Below, one piece after another: positions 1-9,220 of a stretch of 10,220 nucleotides of DNA (its first letter is position 1; each line of letters opens with the position of its first letter). The DNA is taken from NCBI RefSeq assembly GCF_000003605.2, contig NW_003116953.1, positions 102,521-112,740 of the forward strand. Direction: 5' to 3'. Position numbers and translations under genes: made by a program. The notes under the pieces are model-generated. The model did not search any database, had not been told where the DNA came from, and was given only the letters and a program-made list of their open reading frames with translations. Source of the stretch: Saccoglossus kowalevskii (lineage: Eukaryota; Hemichordata; Enteropneusta; Harrimaniidae).

Positions 1-1480
1 CATGTGGTGACATAAAAAACAACAAATTGTAGCCAAATGATTTGGTGATTGACAAGTAATTAACAATTCCTCTTGTTGATAGAGATGAGGTTTACAACTT
101 GTATTCAAACAATCAATCAACCTTAATATTGTAGCCAAAGGGACTGAAATAGATCTCTTTGGTAATTAATAAGCTACCTGGAGAAATCAAATTAAGTCAA
201 TAAGAAATCATTTGTTATTGAATTATGTACAGAACACTGACATGTCAAACAGCAAGTGAGAAACTGATTACCATGGGAGCTGATTTGTGGTGTTTGATGG
301 TATAGCAGTTCTCAGCTCTATCACCGAAAAATCCTGACAGGGTATTTAATCTGGTCTTTAATTTGAAACGCATGCTGCATATTTGGATTCTAAAGAGATT
401 ATATTTCTCAGAATGTCATTTCTGGGTAATCCATCATGAGCAAAATAATGGAAGAGACTGGAAGTGAAATCTCAGACTGCACAACATACTTATATTAATT
501 TAACCAGTGTATAGAACAGCTAGCAGACAGGATGAAACCACAAGTATCCACTCAGACAAACCAATATTTATTAATGTCAGGGAAACTTTGATGATGTTTT
601 ATGCTGTGCATGATCTATCCTAAAATCCGGGTATACTTTCATCAACTCTTTGAGAATTTCAACTAGCCTAAGGCGGCCATCTAAAAGTAATAATAAACCA
701 ATATATTTCTGAGTAACAGCAGGGAACTTGTGAGATTACATGTAGTTTATAATACGTATGTACTGTTCATTAAGATATAGCATGCTTCTGCATAGCGCAT
801 TTCAAAGGCAAAAACTTGCAATGACTGAACTATCCGTAGTTAATTGCAAATTTACAAAATCTATCTTGTTCCCAAACCATACTTTTTTTTTCTGATTTGT
901 TCACAGACATACCATGTACTCAGGGAACAGATATGGGTAGCCAGAATTGTTTATAAAAACAAGGATTTTATTTTTTTCTCATAGTTTCATGCACCAAAAC
1001 TAGGTAAATCAATAGATCTTTGATATATGTTAGTATGGACTGTTGGTGAAATTATCTCAACCACTTGTTCCCAACATTCCTCCTTAAATAATGTCCTGAT
1101 CTAATTTCTTAAAATTTTCTGATTTTATTGAAAAGGAATTTTATGTCAGTTGTACTGGGTAGCAGAAAATTTGACCTTCAGTTATTTTCCCTGACATAAA
1201 AATCAATTTAATAAATAGGAGATTATTTTCAGTTCTGATTTAAATTTTTCTTCTTAAATTATAATTACATTCTATATAGGACTGGGAGTTCTCTATAGTG
1301 TCTACAGATGGGGAATATATTATAAATAGATAAATTTATTATGTATTTTAGTCATGTAATTTATACTTATAATTTATATATCATTTAGGTTGTTGATGTT
1401 TTATTTCAATTAATGCAAATAGTTCCAACATGTTTTGAAAAAACTGACTGGATTGTAAGTGCGACATAATGTATAACATA
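1..1480. other. Non-coding AT-rich DNA, no gene seen
   Basis: I see no open frame of useful length, no RNA gene and no recognisable mobile element in this stretch. It is AT-rich, with T-runs near 884-892 and 968-977 and a very AT-rich patch around 1310-1400. A 12-bp word, ATTGTAGCCAAA, occurs at 26-37 and again at 128-139, and both copies are followed by loosely similar TTTGGTRATT text. This may be a remnant of a roughly 102-bp duplication but is too decayed to call. It is most simply intron or intergenic DNA. Confidence 0.6.
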
Positions 1481-2150
1481 ACATATATATAGGTTTGAAC
1501 ACAATTGGTCAAGGCATGTCAGATATATGGCCCTGGAACAAACTGGCCACCAGGAAATAATTTTGAATCATCAAGATCTCATAATGTCCAAAATATGTTT
1601 GAAGTTTGGCCAAGATCTGGCTTCAAAATGGCAGAAATGCTTGAGTTAGATGAATTTTTAGCACATTCAGTCCTTTGAGTAGGATCATGAAACGAATGGA
1701 CATGAATATGTCGCCCAAAATAAGTTATGTATTTGTGTATTTTGAATGCGATCGATCCAGGGAGGTCAAAACACAAGTCCCTGCTTTCTGACTCAGTGTT
1801 CACACAGACACTAGTAATTTTTAAGTTTGAACACGAAAAGTCCAGAAATGTCTGGGAGATAGCTCTAGAACAGTATTTATTCACAAACAAAATGGCTGAA
1901 ACCAATCTGAAAAACAAAACGACATGCATCTAGATTCCATATTGCGGTGTCCAATGTAAATTTACTATTAAATTTGAATGGAATCCATTAATACACGGCC
2001 ATGAATTTTTAGTAAAAATGTGGCCATCTCAAGTTAGATCACGAAACAAAGAAGCATAATTGTCAACCAAAATGTGTGATGTATGTGTGAAGTTTGAATG
2101 CAATCCGGTATAGGCATGTCTAAGATGCAGATATGAATGCATGGAAACAC
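1481..2150. repeat. Decayed dispersed repeat, five degenerate copies of one module
   Basis: A core reading roughly TTTGAATGCAATCC, then a few bases, then GGCATGTC and GAGATATGGC occurs in degenerate form with TTTGAA at 1494, 1741, 1826, 1973 and 2093, all in direct orientation. The two best copies align over about 90 bp. One runs from GATCATGAAAC near 1682 to about 1771, and the other from GATCACGAAAC near 2038 to about 2124. They share the order GATCAYGAAAC, TGTC..CCAAAAT, TATGTRTTTGTG and TTTGAATGC. Upstream of both lies TGAATTTTTAG. The copies at 1494 and 1826 share a different extension (AGATATATGGCCCTGGAACA against GAGATAGCTCTAGAACAG). By eye the best pair is about 75% identical, so the repeat is old. 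The spacing is irregular (247, 85, 147 and 120 bp), so this is not a simple tandem array. Similar AT-rich phrases are familiar to me from marine invertebrate intergenic DNA, but I cannot name the family. A 116-codon open frame on the minus strand (1579-1929) lies across it and looks incidental. Confidence 0.6.
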
Positions 2151-2398
2151 AGAGGTTGATTCTGTTTCTGTTTTCACACTAAATCTAAACTAAAAATAGT
2201 AAAGTGTACATGGTCACACATAAGTTTGAGTATAACTACATGGTTATAAAGTATGCAAGGCCATACAAAAATAAGTATGTATAGCAACAAGGACATAATC
2301 TGTTGAACTGTGCAATCAATATACATTCTTGTACAGTATGAATTATGAATTACACTGCTTTGTGACTTGACATGATTGCCTTGAACTTAACAGAATTG

Positions 2399-2612
2399 GC
2401 TTCAGTCATTGATGCAAGTATAATGTGGGAAAGGATGACAACACTCTCTGATTCAGTAGTTCCATGAGTATACAGAGTTCAAAACGTTTGACTTTGGCTC
2501 CGCAGTCACTTGATACAAGTACAGTAGTAAATGATGAAAACAATTTCTGATTCAGTATTTCCATATGAGTCAGTACCAGACAATGTATATAACCTTCAAA
2601 ACACTTGACTAT
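2399..2612. repeat. Diverged tandem duplication, about 100-bp unit, two copies
   Basis: Copy 1 covers about 2399-2495 and copy 2 about 2496-2612. Matching landmarks in the same order are GGCTTCAGTCATTGATGCAAG against GGCTCCGCAGTCACTTGATACAAG, then GATGACAACACTCTCTGATTCAGTAG against GATGAAAACAATTTCTGATTCAGTAT, then TTCCATGAG against TTCCATATGAG, then GTTCAAAACGTTTGAC against CTTCAAAACACTTGAC. The second copy carries a small insertion before its last landmark. Identity is roughly 70-75% by eye, so the duplication is not recent. A 70-codon minus-strand frame (2406-2618) stays open across both copies and shows LNQKLFSSF and LNQRVLSSF as the repeated peptide. That is too short and too diverged for me to call a gene. 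Confidence 0.65.
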
Positions 2613-5220
2613 AACCATAAAACAAACTAATTACATATTATTTACTCAATGATAGCATAATTCCACATAATTTACAATCACAGGACTACATTTTCTGTAA
2701 TTTGGATCATTAAAATCAGATTATATATTCAATGAAGTCAATAGCTTGTGACTGACCTATTATTCACTCTTTATTTCTTTACAATTCATTCTCACCAAGC
2801 ACACTCTGAGTCATCTAGCTCTCAGAGTTTTTCTCTTTATGGGCTAAGTACCAAATGTTGATGACAGACTGCTTCTCTACAAATTAAGCTACAACATATT
2901 TATGCTGTATATTAATTATGCTAAATATTTGTATTGACATGTGAAAACATTAAAGTCAAAACATGAATAAATTATTTTGAAGTATTCAGTCAATAGTATA
3001 TGCAGACATGTCGTTTACTGTGAAATCCATTTTATTTTTTTTTTTAGAAAATAACATGCAAAGAATGGTATTTTAACAGCATCTGTTTTATCACCCTGAG
3101 TCACCAAACAATATTTTAAGATATTTCCATGGCATAGAAAACTACGGAAACTAGGTTATCAGTACATCAACAAGACAGAGACCCTATACTTTTATATTCT
3201 TCATCCTTTGATATGATTACATTAAACAGTTGGTTAGTCACACATGTAAAAATATAGTGAATCATATAATTTTTACTTCTGAGTAGATTTTACCCTTATG
3301 TACATGCTCATTATTCATATCATTTGAGTTCAAATAGCACAATGATACATCATGAATCAGATCATATTTGTTAATGATAGATCAAAATTATGCACACAAA
3401 AAACACATTTTGAAAAGAAGTGAATTTCAGCTACTGTGTTTTCACTATCAGCAATGCATGCATTTATGTAAGACAAATTGCAATTAGGGGTCATTCTTTC
3501 TGAAGTTTGTTTGAATTTCAGAAATCACATATGGTATATCACACACTTGGTATATCACTCTGTTCAAAAATTTCAATTTCAATAAATTTAAAAACTGTGT
3601 TCACCGTTCATGGGGGTAAGCTATTTCCTAAATGTATTTGAAAGAATGCCGTTGTTGGTATAAGTCATTGGATTACTGAAGACTGAACATTCTGGATTGT
3701 TAACTTCAATTCTTTGTAAATATTTATTAATGAAGATTAAAATTTGAATGAAAGTTTTGTTTTTTTATATTGCCCTTTAAGCATGAGGCTGATTGCTGAT
3801 CAGAAGACACTAAGGTCATATCAAAATTATATTCATCTGCACCAGTGACATTAAAATTAGAGTTGCTGTGATTGGTTGAAGGATTTTTTAACTGCCATTT
3901 TGAGTTTCTAGTAAATACTTGTAGATTAATTGCAAACCAGGCACATCCGAAATGAGAGTATTCCTCTTCAGTTTGAAATGAAATGAACCTAAATCTAACG
4001 AACTGTATATGTATTAAAACAAATTGCTGTCAGGGCACAAAGGATAATCTACAATTACTTGATCAAAGGTTATACCTGATCAAAAATAGTCAAGGATTAA
4101 GCCAAATCAGGAATTAAGAGATTGCACACGTCATGAATTGCTTTCATGATGGAAGGCAGTACTTAGATGGATACTTGTATAGTTGATGAAAAATACTACT
4201 CAGACTCACTTCGAGAAGTAGTAAGATTGTGAGTCACTTCAGCTTGCATGTCTTCTAATTATTGTTAAGGGACTAAATGTATTCACTAATTTCAATACTC
4301 ATTTTGGAAATTCTGACTATTTTGTGGATGCAGGTGTGGCAATGGAAAGGTTAATTACACTGCAAATCTGCTCTAATGAAAGCAGTTATATTTCACCTAC
4401 TGAGTCAGTGACTTTTATGTCTTCAAATTACACATGTTTTTAACACCTACAATTTAACAGTTTACAGTACAATGTATTTATATTTAATCAAGGTTACTGG
4501 TACTCCATCTTTTTCAGCCAATAGGGACACTACCACTAAACATTATAGATTACTGTCCAAATATAGTTTGCACCTATGTAATCATTTGCCTGATCATTTC
4601 TCTTTGCGTAAGGGCACAAATGCCAACATATGAACTGTAATATTTTTATTACATGCCTCTCTGATGATAAACATGAATTAAAGACTCCACTCACAAAATC
4701 AAGATGAACTTTTGCAAACACCACTTTCTCAAAAAGTATTCACTGTGCACAAGCAGAAATGCACAGTACACAATTCCTTAGACTGAAAAAGACCCTGAAT
4801 GTTTCTATCCTAACCCAATGTGTAACAAATGTGTGTGTAGTGAATGAAAATTGGTATAGATCTGACATTATATTCACTCAATTTATTTATAAAAATGGCA
4901 GTAGTCACACAAAATATGAACTCATATATGAACTCATTTATGCTTCTTATTTTAATATTTGTTGTGTTTCTGGTGAGTGACAAAATTCATTAAAAATTGG
5001 AAAAATTTCTATAAAAATATGTTAAATTTGTTAAATTTCTTTTCTATTAGCTGTTCAAGTATAGTCTATATATTACTGAGTCATCAAAATTATACTGACA
5101 TGACAACAGAAACATAATATACATAACTGATGCAGATAAGACAGTTGTATAGATCTACAAGGTCACTTTAATAACAGTCAGAGAGAAAGTGCTCCCCATG
5201 GCGTAATGAAATTCTCAAAA
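2613..5220. other. Non-coding stretch with minor duplications and hairpins
   Basis: I recognise no gene. Small structures seen are: a 16-bp-spaced duplication of TGGTATATCAC at 3532-3542 and 3548-3558; a hairpin with arms TTTCTGAA and TTCAGAAA near 3498-3523; a T-run of about 12 ending in TTTAG near 3033-3048; and interlocking inverted repeats at 4194-4235 (TACTACT with AGTAGTA, and GACTCAC with GTGAGTC). Five of the eight TGAGTCA words of the window lie here (2807, 3097, 4230, 4401, 5077). Open frames at 4536-4724 (minus) and 4759-4980 (plus) are short and have unremarkable predicted peptides. Confidence 0.55.
4914..4937. repeat. Perfect 12-bp tandem duplication
   Basis: The word ATATGAACTCAT occurs twice back to back with no mismatch. 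The twelve-base unit is long for a chance duplication, so it is probably a recent slippage event. No function is implied. Confidence 0.85.
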
Positions 5221-5471
5221 GAAAGCATATTTCTAGGAATTCTTTCAATTCTACATCCAACAATGTTACACAGAAATACTAGTGGTACATATAATTGCAA
5301 TTTCAAGGCATATTTCTTGGAATTCTTTCAATTCTACATCATACAATGTTACACAGAAATAGTACATATAATTGCAATTAGAAAGCATATTTCTAGGAAT
5401 TCTTTCAACTCTACATCCAACAATGTTACACAGAAATAGTACATATAATTGCAATTTCAAAGCATATTTCT
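5221..5471. repeat. 77-bp tandem repeat, three copies plus a fragment
   Basis: The copies run 5221-5303 (83 bp), 5304-5380 (77 bp) and 5381-5457 (77 bp), followed by a 14-bp start of a fourth at 5458-5471. Each has, in order, AAAGCATATTTCT, GGAATTCTTTCAA, CTACATC, CAATGTTACACAGAAATA, GTACATATAATTGCAATT. Copy 1 is longer because of six extra bases (CTAGTG) after CAGAAATA. Setting that aside, copies 1 and 3 differ at about one base, whereas copies 2 and 3 differ at about seven. So the outer copies are more alike than the neighbours, which suggests gene conversion or a larger duplication step, not simple end-to-end growth. Seventy-seven is not a multiple of three, so the open frames on both strands here (plus 5206-5439, minus 5266-5487) change reading phase at each copy and are not coding evidence. 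Confidence 0.92.
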
Positions 5472-6000
5472 CAATGAATACAAACAAGAATGTTAGTTAT
5501 GTAGATGTATTGCCTTAGAGCCAGCTTCTCATAATTGAACACTTTAAATTTCTGCTTATAAATATCTGAACTACAGAAAATTATCAAAAATGAACAAATC
5601 AAATTATGATATCAAAAAACACTATAATTTCTTGTAGCATTAGTTAAGTTTAATCCTCTATTTTATATTTATTGTCAACAAATTAGTTCTTTGTATTTGT
5701 TTTCTAATTTATTTTGTTATATCACATGCTATTTTTTATGAAATAATTTATTGACATTACAGACCAAATTGAAAGGTAATTTTCTCCTTGTCAAAAAAAC
5801 CACTATTCTAATTCTGTTCTACTCGTGAGTAGTGTTTTTTGTGATTTTAAAAAAAATTGAAAAATATTCGTTTTAAAATTATAGATCCAAACACAATTTC
5901 CCAGCATCAATATTAAATATATCTGTCACATAAGAATATTTTATTATTATCAAAAAAAATTTAATTTGACTTGATGCAAGGTGAAAATAGATTTTAATAA
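5472..6000. other. AT-rich non-coding spacer
   Basis: No gene is seen. The stretch is strongly AT-rich with several A- and T-runs (for example 5850-5857 and 5953-5960) and contains the small inverted repeat at 5792-5843. It ends directly at the left terminus of the fold-back element at 6001. Confidence 0.6.
5792..5843. repeat. Small imperfect inverted repeat
   Basis: The left arm CAAAAAAACCACTATTC (5792-5808) pairs with the right arm GAGTAGTGTTTTTTGTG (5827-5843), with a few mismatches. Inside it, CTACTC (5819-5824) can pair tightly with GAGTAG (5827-5832) across two bases, so two alternative folds compete for the right arm. No target-site duplication is obvious. It could be the remnant of a short fold-back element or a chance structure in AT-rich DNA. 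Confidence 0.5.
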
Positions 6001-6210
6001 TACTGTAGACTGCTTTATTTTCACTTGGAGTTAATTTTCGCTATTTTCACTAAAGGAGTGGTTCAGTGAAAATAAAATCCAGCGAATATACATGTTTTTC
6101 TATATTGTACATCCAACTCGTCAAAAATTAGTGAAATTAAATTCCATGAAAAACACAAAAAGTCTTTTCAGCGAAAATTAAATCTAGCTAAAATAAAGTA
6201 TTTTACAGTA
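6001..6210. mobile_element. MITE-like fold-back element, 210 bp, TA-flanked
   Basis: The element begins TACTGTAGACTGCTTTATTTT and ends AAAATAAAGTATTTTACAGTA. Its outer 41-42 bp form an imperfect terminal inverted repeat: both ends, read inwards, give TACTGTA, then TTTATTTT, then a variable block of 8-9 bases, then TTAATTTTCGCT. The outermost TA on each side fits a TA target-site duplication with element ends CTGTA/TACAG at 6003 and 6208, as in the Tc1/mariner superfamily; that assignment is an inference. Inside, a module of about 23 bp recurs: AGTGAAAATAAAATCCAGCG (from 6065), AGTGAAATTAAATTCCATG (from 6130) and AGCGAAAATTAAATCTAGC (from 6170). The left half carries it in reverse complement (6032-6050). 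The whole sequence could therefore fold as a multi-branched hairpin. At 210 bp with no open frame it is non-autonomous. Short fold-backs with this texture are familiar from mollusc genomes, but I do not assert a family name. I see no second copy in this window. Confidence 0.82.
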
Positions 6211-6657
6211 CATGAACTGGGTTACATAGATATATTGGGTGTCATTTATATTTGAAACAGAACAATATAATATAATCTGAGCTGACCTATACTGGTGTTA
6301 TTTAAGTTCAGTTGAGTTCATTGTCATGACAAAACATATATTCAAGTAAGTTTATTTGTGCAAGTCGCCAAGGTTAAATGAGGTGACAAAACTCATTCAT
6401 TATTCAGCAAATTCCATTATGAAATATTTATAATATTCAGCATTGGTATGTCAACGTATTTAAAGAAACCATGTACACGTCAGTCACAATCACAAGGTCA
6501 ATTCGAGAGCAAAAAATACAATTACTTGCTTTAAAAGTTATGAAATTGTTTTTGCATAAAAATAAAAAGTTAGTTTTCAATTCTGATCGAATTGGAACAC
6601 CTTAGCCCCAATAAATTGAATTAAACCTCAAACAATAGCAATAGAAATAGGATTCAA
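6211..6657. other. Non-coding spacer
   Basis: No open frame, RNA gene or clear repeat is visible. The text is ordinary AT-rich DNA between the fold-back element and the hairpin at 6658. Confidence 0.55.
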
Positions 6658-6692
6658 ATGTGATTTTGTACGTTTGAGGTACAAGATCACAT
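6658..6692. repeat. Strong 14-bp hairpin with 7-base loop
   Basis: ATGTGATTTTGTAC (6658-6671) and GTACAAGATCACAT (6679-6692) are complementary at 13 of 14 positions, around the loop GTTTGAG. The loop, with the next two bases (GTTTGAGGT, 6672-6680), is also a perfect complement of ACCTCAAAC at 6625-6633. An alternative pairing that would disrupt the main stem is therefore possible. The stem is much shorter than a usual animal pre-miRNA, and the flanks do not extend the pairing. I therefore record it as an inverted repeat and do not call an RNA gene. Confidence 0.75.
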
Positions 6693-6848
6693 ACAAAATA
6701 TTAATTTTGATGAACAAATATCAAAATGAAATCATATCTGTGTAATACCTTATGATCAGTATAAACTAGTAGAATTTGATAGATTTGAAATGTCCTGTTT
6801 TTAAAATGACTTTGAGCTAACAGATGACAGGGCACTTTCTTTATTTCT

Positions 6849-6867
6849 TTAACTTGATGCAAGTTAA
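6849..6867. repeat. Short palindrome, 8-bp arms
   Basis: TTAACTTG and CAAGTTAA flank ATG, giving perfect 8-bp arms. The inner twelve bases, ACTTGATGCAAG, also occur near 5969-5980, just left of the fold-back element. This may be coincidence. Confidence 0.6.
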
Positions 6868-7125
6868 CGATAATATAATATCTTTGGATCCTAGATTTTC
6901 AAACAAAAAGAAATCCACCGAACAGTATATATTACTGGTAGTAATAATATTAATAATATGATATTACTGCATCTTTAGAAATACAAGTTTCTATCAGTAT
7001 GTAGCAATAACTTTTATGAAAATGAACAGTAGTACCAAAAGTCTATTGTAAATACATTTGATACAGCATGTCTATAAAAATAGGTTACATAAAATACTGG
7101 AAAAAATTTGATATTGTGGTTGTAG
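6868..7125. other. Non-coding AT-rich DNA
   Basis: This stretch holds an AT-only inverted repeat around 6940-6968, with arms AGTAATA and TATTACT separated by an ATTAATAAT-type spacer. Nothing suggests a gene. Confidence 0.5.
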
Positions 7126-7395
7126 ACTAGTTTACATGCATTCAGATACATAACCAGGCAACAATTAAGAGGCACCACACAGAGCATCATTCTATTTTTC
7201 TTTGATGTTTGCTGCAGTTGCTGGTCCTTGTATTCTCAAGTGTCTGTATCATCTCATGTGTTGTCACGACAGCTAGCTGTTATCAAATTTCTAGTTTATT
7301 TTCTCAGTACTCCTGGCTTTGTTACTATGCTATCAATAGGAGTGGTGAGTGCTGACAAGATGAGTCAGATCATGAACTCGAAATGTGACACCTAA
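7126..7395 (+). other. Unusual open frame, possible exon, unidentified
   Basis: On the plus strand this frame runs 89 sense codons from just after a TAG at 7123 to TAA at 7393-7395. It has no ATG until 7327. Within it, TTTATTTTCTCAG ending at 7307 is a good match to an animal 3' splice site. Reading on gives TPGFVTMLSIGVVSADKMSQ and then a few residues to the stop, which would be a plausible last coding segment. A possible donor, GTGAGT, lies at 7345-7350. The local GC is higher than in the surroundings. Against it, I do not recognise the peptide, the minus strand has an equally long frame at 7333-7557, and splice-like strings are common in AT-rich DNA. I rate an exon as possible, not likely. 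A TGAGTCA site lies at 7361-7367 and a 12-bp palindrome ACAGCTAGCTGT at 7269-7280. Confidence 0.2.
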
Positions 7396-8292
7396 ACGAC
7401 AGCCATGCTTCCTGTGTGTTCCATGACACCCCCAGACACAAAGTAAAGAGTACATGCTGCCCCAATAGAAGCTAACTGTACTATTGTTATTCTTACTGGG
7501 GGTGGCCAAATTCAACATCTTGTCACCCAGCACATAAAAGTTTAGTTTGAATTTCATAACAATAACACCATATTCAAATCAAATATTCTTTTTGCACAAC
7601 CAGGTTGCAATGCTTGTATTCATATACCAGTATTCTCAGCAGCACAACATTTGTCAAACTAGGTCAGTAATTTATTTGCAAATATGGCAATTGTTAGAAA
7701 GTTAAAATATGTTTAAAAATGTAATTAATGGTCACAATATCCTACTTAGAAGCTGATTATACCAAAAAGAAATTATGTTAAAATAATGTTTGCCATATAA
7801 ACCTATTACACCAAAGTAGTAAAATATTAGACCTCATTTGCATAATCTAAATGAGATCATGTGCTGTGGTAAATCAATAACATATGTTGTGGATCACAAG
7901 AAAAGCTGCACAGCATTAAACATTCAGACCAAATTTAAATGTTGTTTATTCATCTTAAAACGATAAAAGATACTCTGGAGGTTGAAAGTTAATATGTTGG
8001 AAGGATAATCAATATATTTGGTTCTTAAGAATAAATAAGGATGTATGAATACAAAATTCAAAACACTCTTACTTTCCTAGAAAGACAATGTCTTGAACTT
8101 TAACTACTTGAGTATAAGTACAAACCAAGCAATTAGTGAATAAATCAACTGAAAAAACAAAGAATACTAAATAAAATATCATTACATGATAATCACAGAT
8201 ATTCAAATTTTTAACGTACAGAAGGTAGTACAGTGTACATGTATGTCATTGTTAACAAATAAGCATCTACCCATGAACCTTTCTGTTTTTAG
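7396..8292. other. Non-coding DNA, no gene recognised
   Basis: The first part, to about 7560, keeps a slightly higher GC content and carries the minus-strand frame 7333-7557 (74 codons), whose peptide I do not recognise. The rest is AT-rich. At 7833-7855 CTCATTT and AAATGAG form a short inverted repeat, and the left arm overlaps ATTTGCAT (7836-7843), the octamer word bound by POU-domain factors. A single such site is weak evidence of function. Confidence 0.45.
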
Positions 8293-8401
8293 CGTGCATC
8301 GTCACTTAGAATTCAATTCTCGTGTATCTGCACGGTATGAACCCTCCGCTTTCAACAAGAAATGCAATTTTGTTGTTCTGTCAATTGATTTAAAAATCTA
8401 A
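8293..8401 (+). other. CpG-bearing segment, possible small exon, unidentified
   Basis: A plus-strand frame opening at ATG 8186 ends at TAA 8399-8401. Its second half reads VHRHLEFNSRVSARYEPSAF and onwards, with a composition more protein-like than elsewhere in the window. CCTTTCTGTTTTTAG ending at 8292 is a good 3' splice-site match, and GTATGA at 8335 could serve as a donor, which would give a 42-nt, phase-preserving exon. Five CpG dinucleotides fall between about 8293 and 8348, in a window where CpG is otherwise rare. I recognise no protein family, and the frame is short, so this is a candidate only. Confidence 0.2.
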
Positions 8402-9191
8402 TTCAGCTCGTAATTATGGAATGATTTAATTCAAAGTGTTTTCTAATGAATTGGATGGGGTAGATTTTTCATGTAGAACCCAGAGACTGGTGGGTTATAG
8501 GCATGGGTAAAAACTACAATGAAAACTATGTTTTTGAATTTGAAAGTCATACACATTTTTTGGGAAGTAAATTGTTTTATACATTTTTAATCAATTTCTA
8601 TAACATGTGCTTCCACTGTTTTATTCATGGTTGTACATAGCACCTATTTAAGTCAATGAATAACATAGGAAGGTTAATAAATCTTTCACAATTGAATTCA
8701 ATATATTTGTGAGAAGATACAAATATGAAGGAGCTAGACTGAGTTCCATCTCCACACATTTTTACATGTATGACCATTTCTCTTTTATATCTGAATAAAG
8801 ATGATACCCCAGTGAGACAGAGAACATGCAGTTGCTAAGAAACAAAAGATAATTTTGACAAGGCGTAACAAGAATGTTATTAGAGGGTTACACTTACAGT
8901 TAAAAGCACACATGCAGTTATACACAAAGCATCCAATTTGACAATCCATTTACTTTACATGCAATACTACAATCCCAACTGATTCAACCTACATTTCCGA
9001 CAAAGCTGTGGAATCACCATTAAACAAATTTGATCAATTCGCAAAGCTTTGGCACAATTCATTAAGTTAAAATTAAATTTTGTGAGAACCCAATTCTCAT
9101 TATAATACAAGAAATTCTATACAAACATAGCAAGCTTTCTGACTTAAAATCTCAATTACTTTCAGACATCTCATCAACTGTATGACTTGTA
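8402..9191. other. Non-coding DNA leading into the minisatellite
   Basis: No gene is seen. Minor direct repeats include ACATGCAGTT near 8824 and 8909, and CAAAGCT followed two to three bases later by GG, near 9002 and 9042. The 27-bp array begins abruptly at about 9192 with no recognisable junction element. Confidence 0.5.
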
Positions 9192-9220
9192 GGTTTGTTG
9201 GTGTGTACCTGGCTCCCAAA

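Noticed and set aside
1579-1929. 116-codon minus-strand frame
   Set aside because: It lies across decayed repeat modules, has no recognisable domain, and no matching frame is kept in the sister copies of the repeat.
4518-4607. 90-nt putative exon between TCTTTTTCAG and GTAAGG
   Set aside because: Both splice-like ends look good and two frames are open, but the peptide is just a hydrophobic AT-rich translation, and an open 30-codon stretch is common by chance.
4759-4980. 73-codon plus-strand frame ending near a GTGAGT donor-like string
   Set aside because: There is no convincing acceptor upstream and no recognisable peptide, and part of it is a 12-bp slippage duplication.
5206-5487. Overlapping 77- and 73-codon frames on opposite strands
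   Set aside because: They are shadows of the 77-bp tandem repeat, whose length is not a multiple of three, so the phase rotates between copies.
6658-6692. Rho-independent terminator or pre-miRNA
   Set aside because: There is no T-run after the stem, the setting does not look bacterial, and the stem is too short for a typical miRNA precursor.
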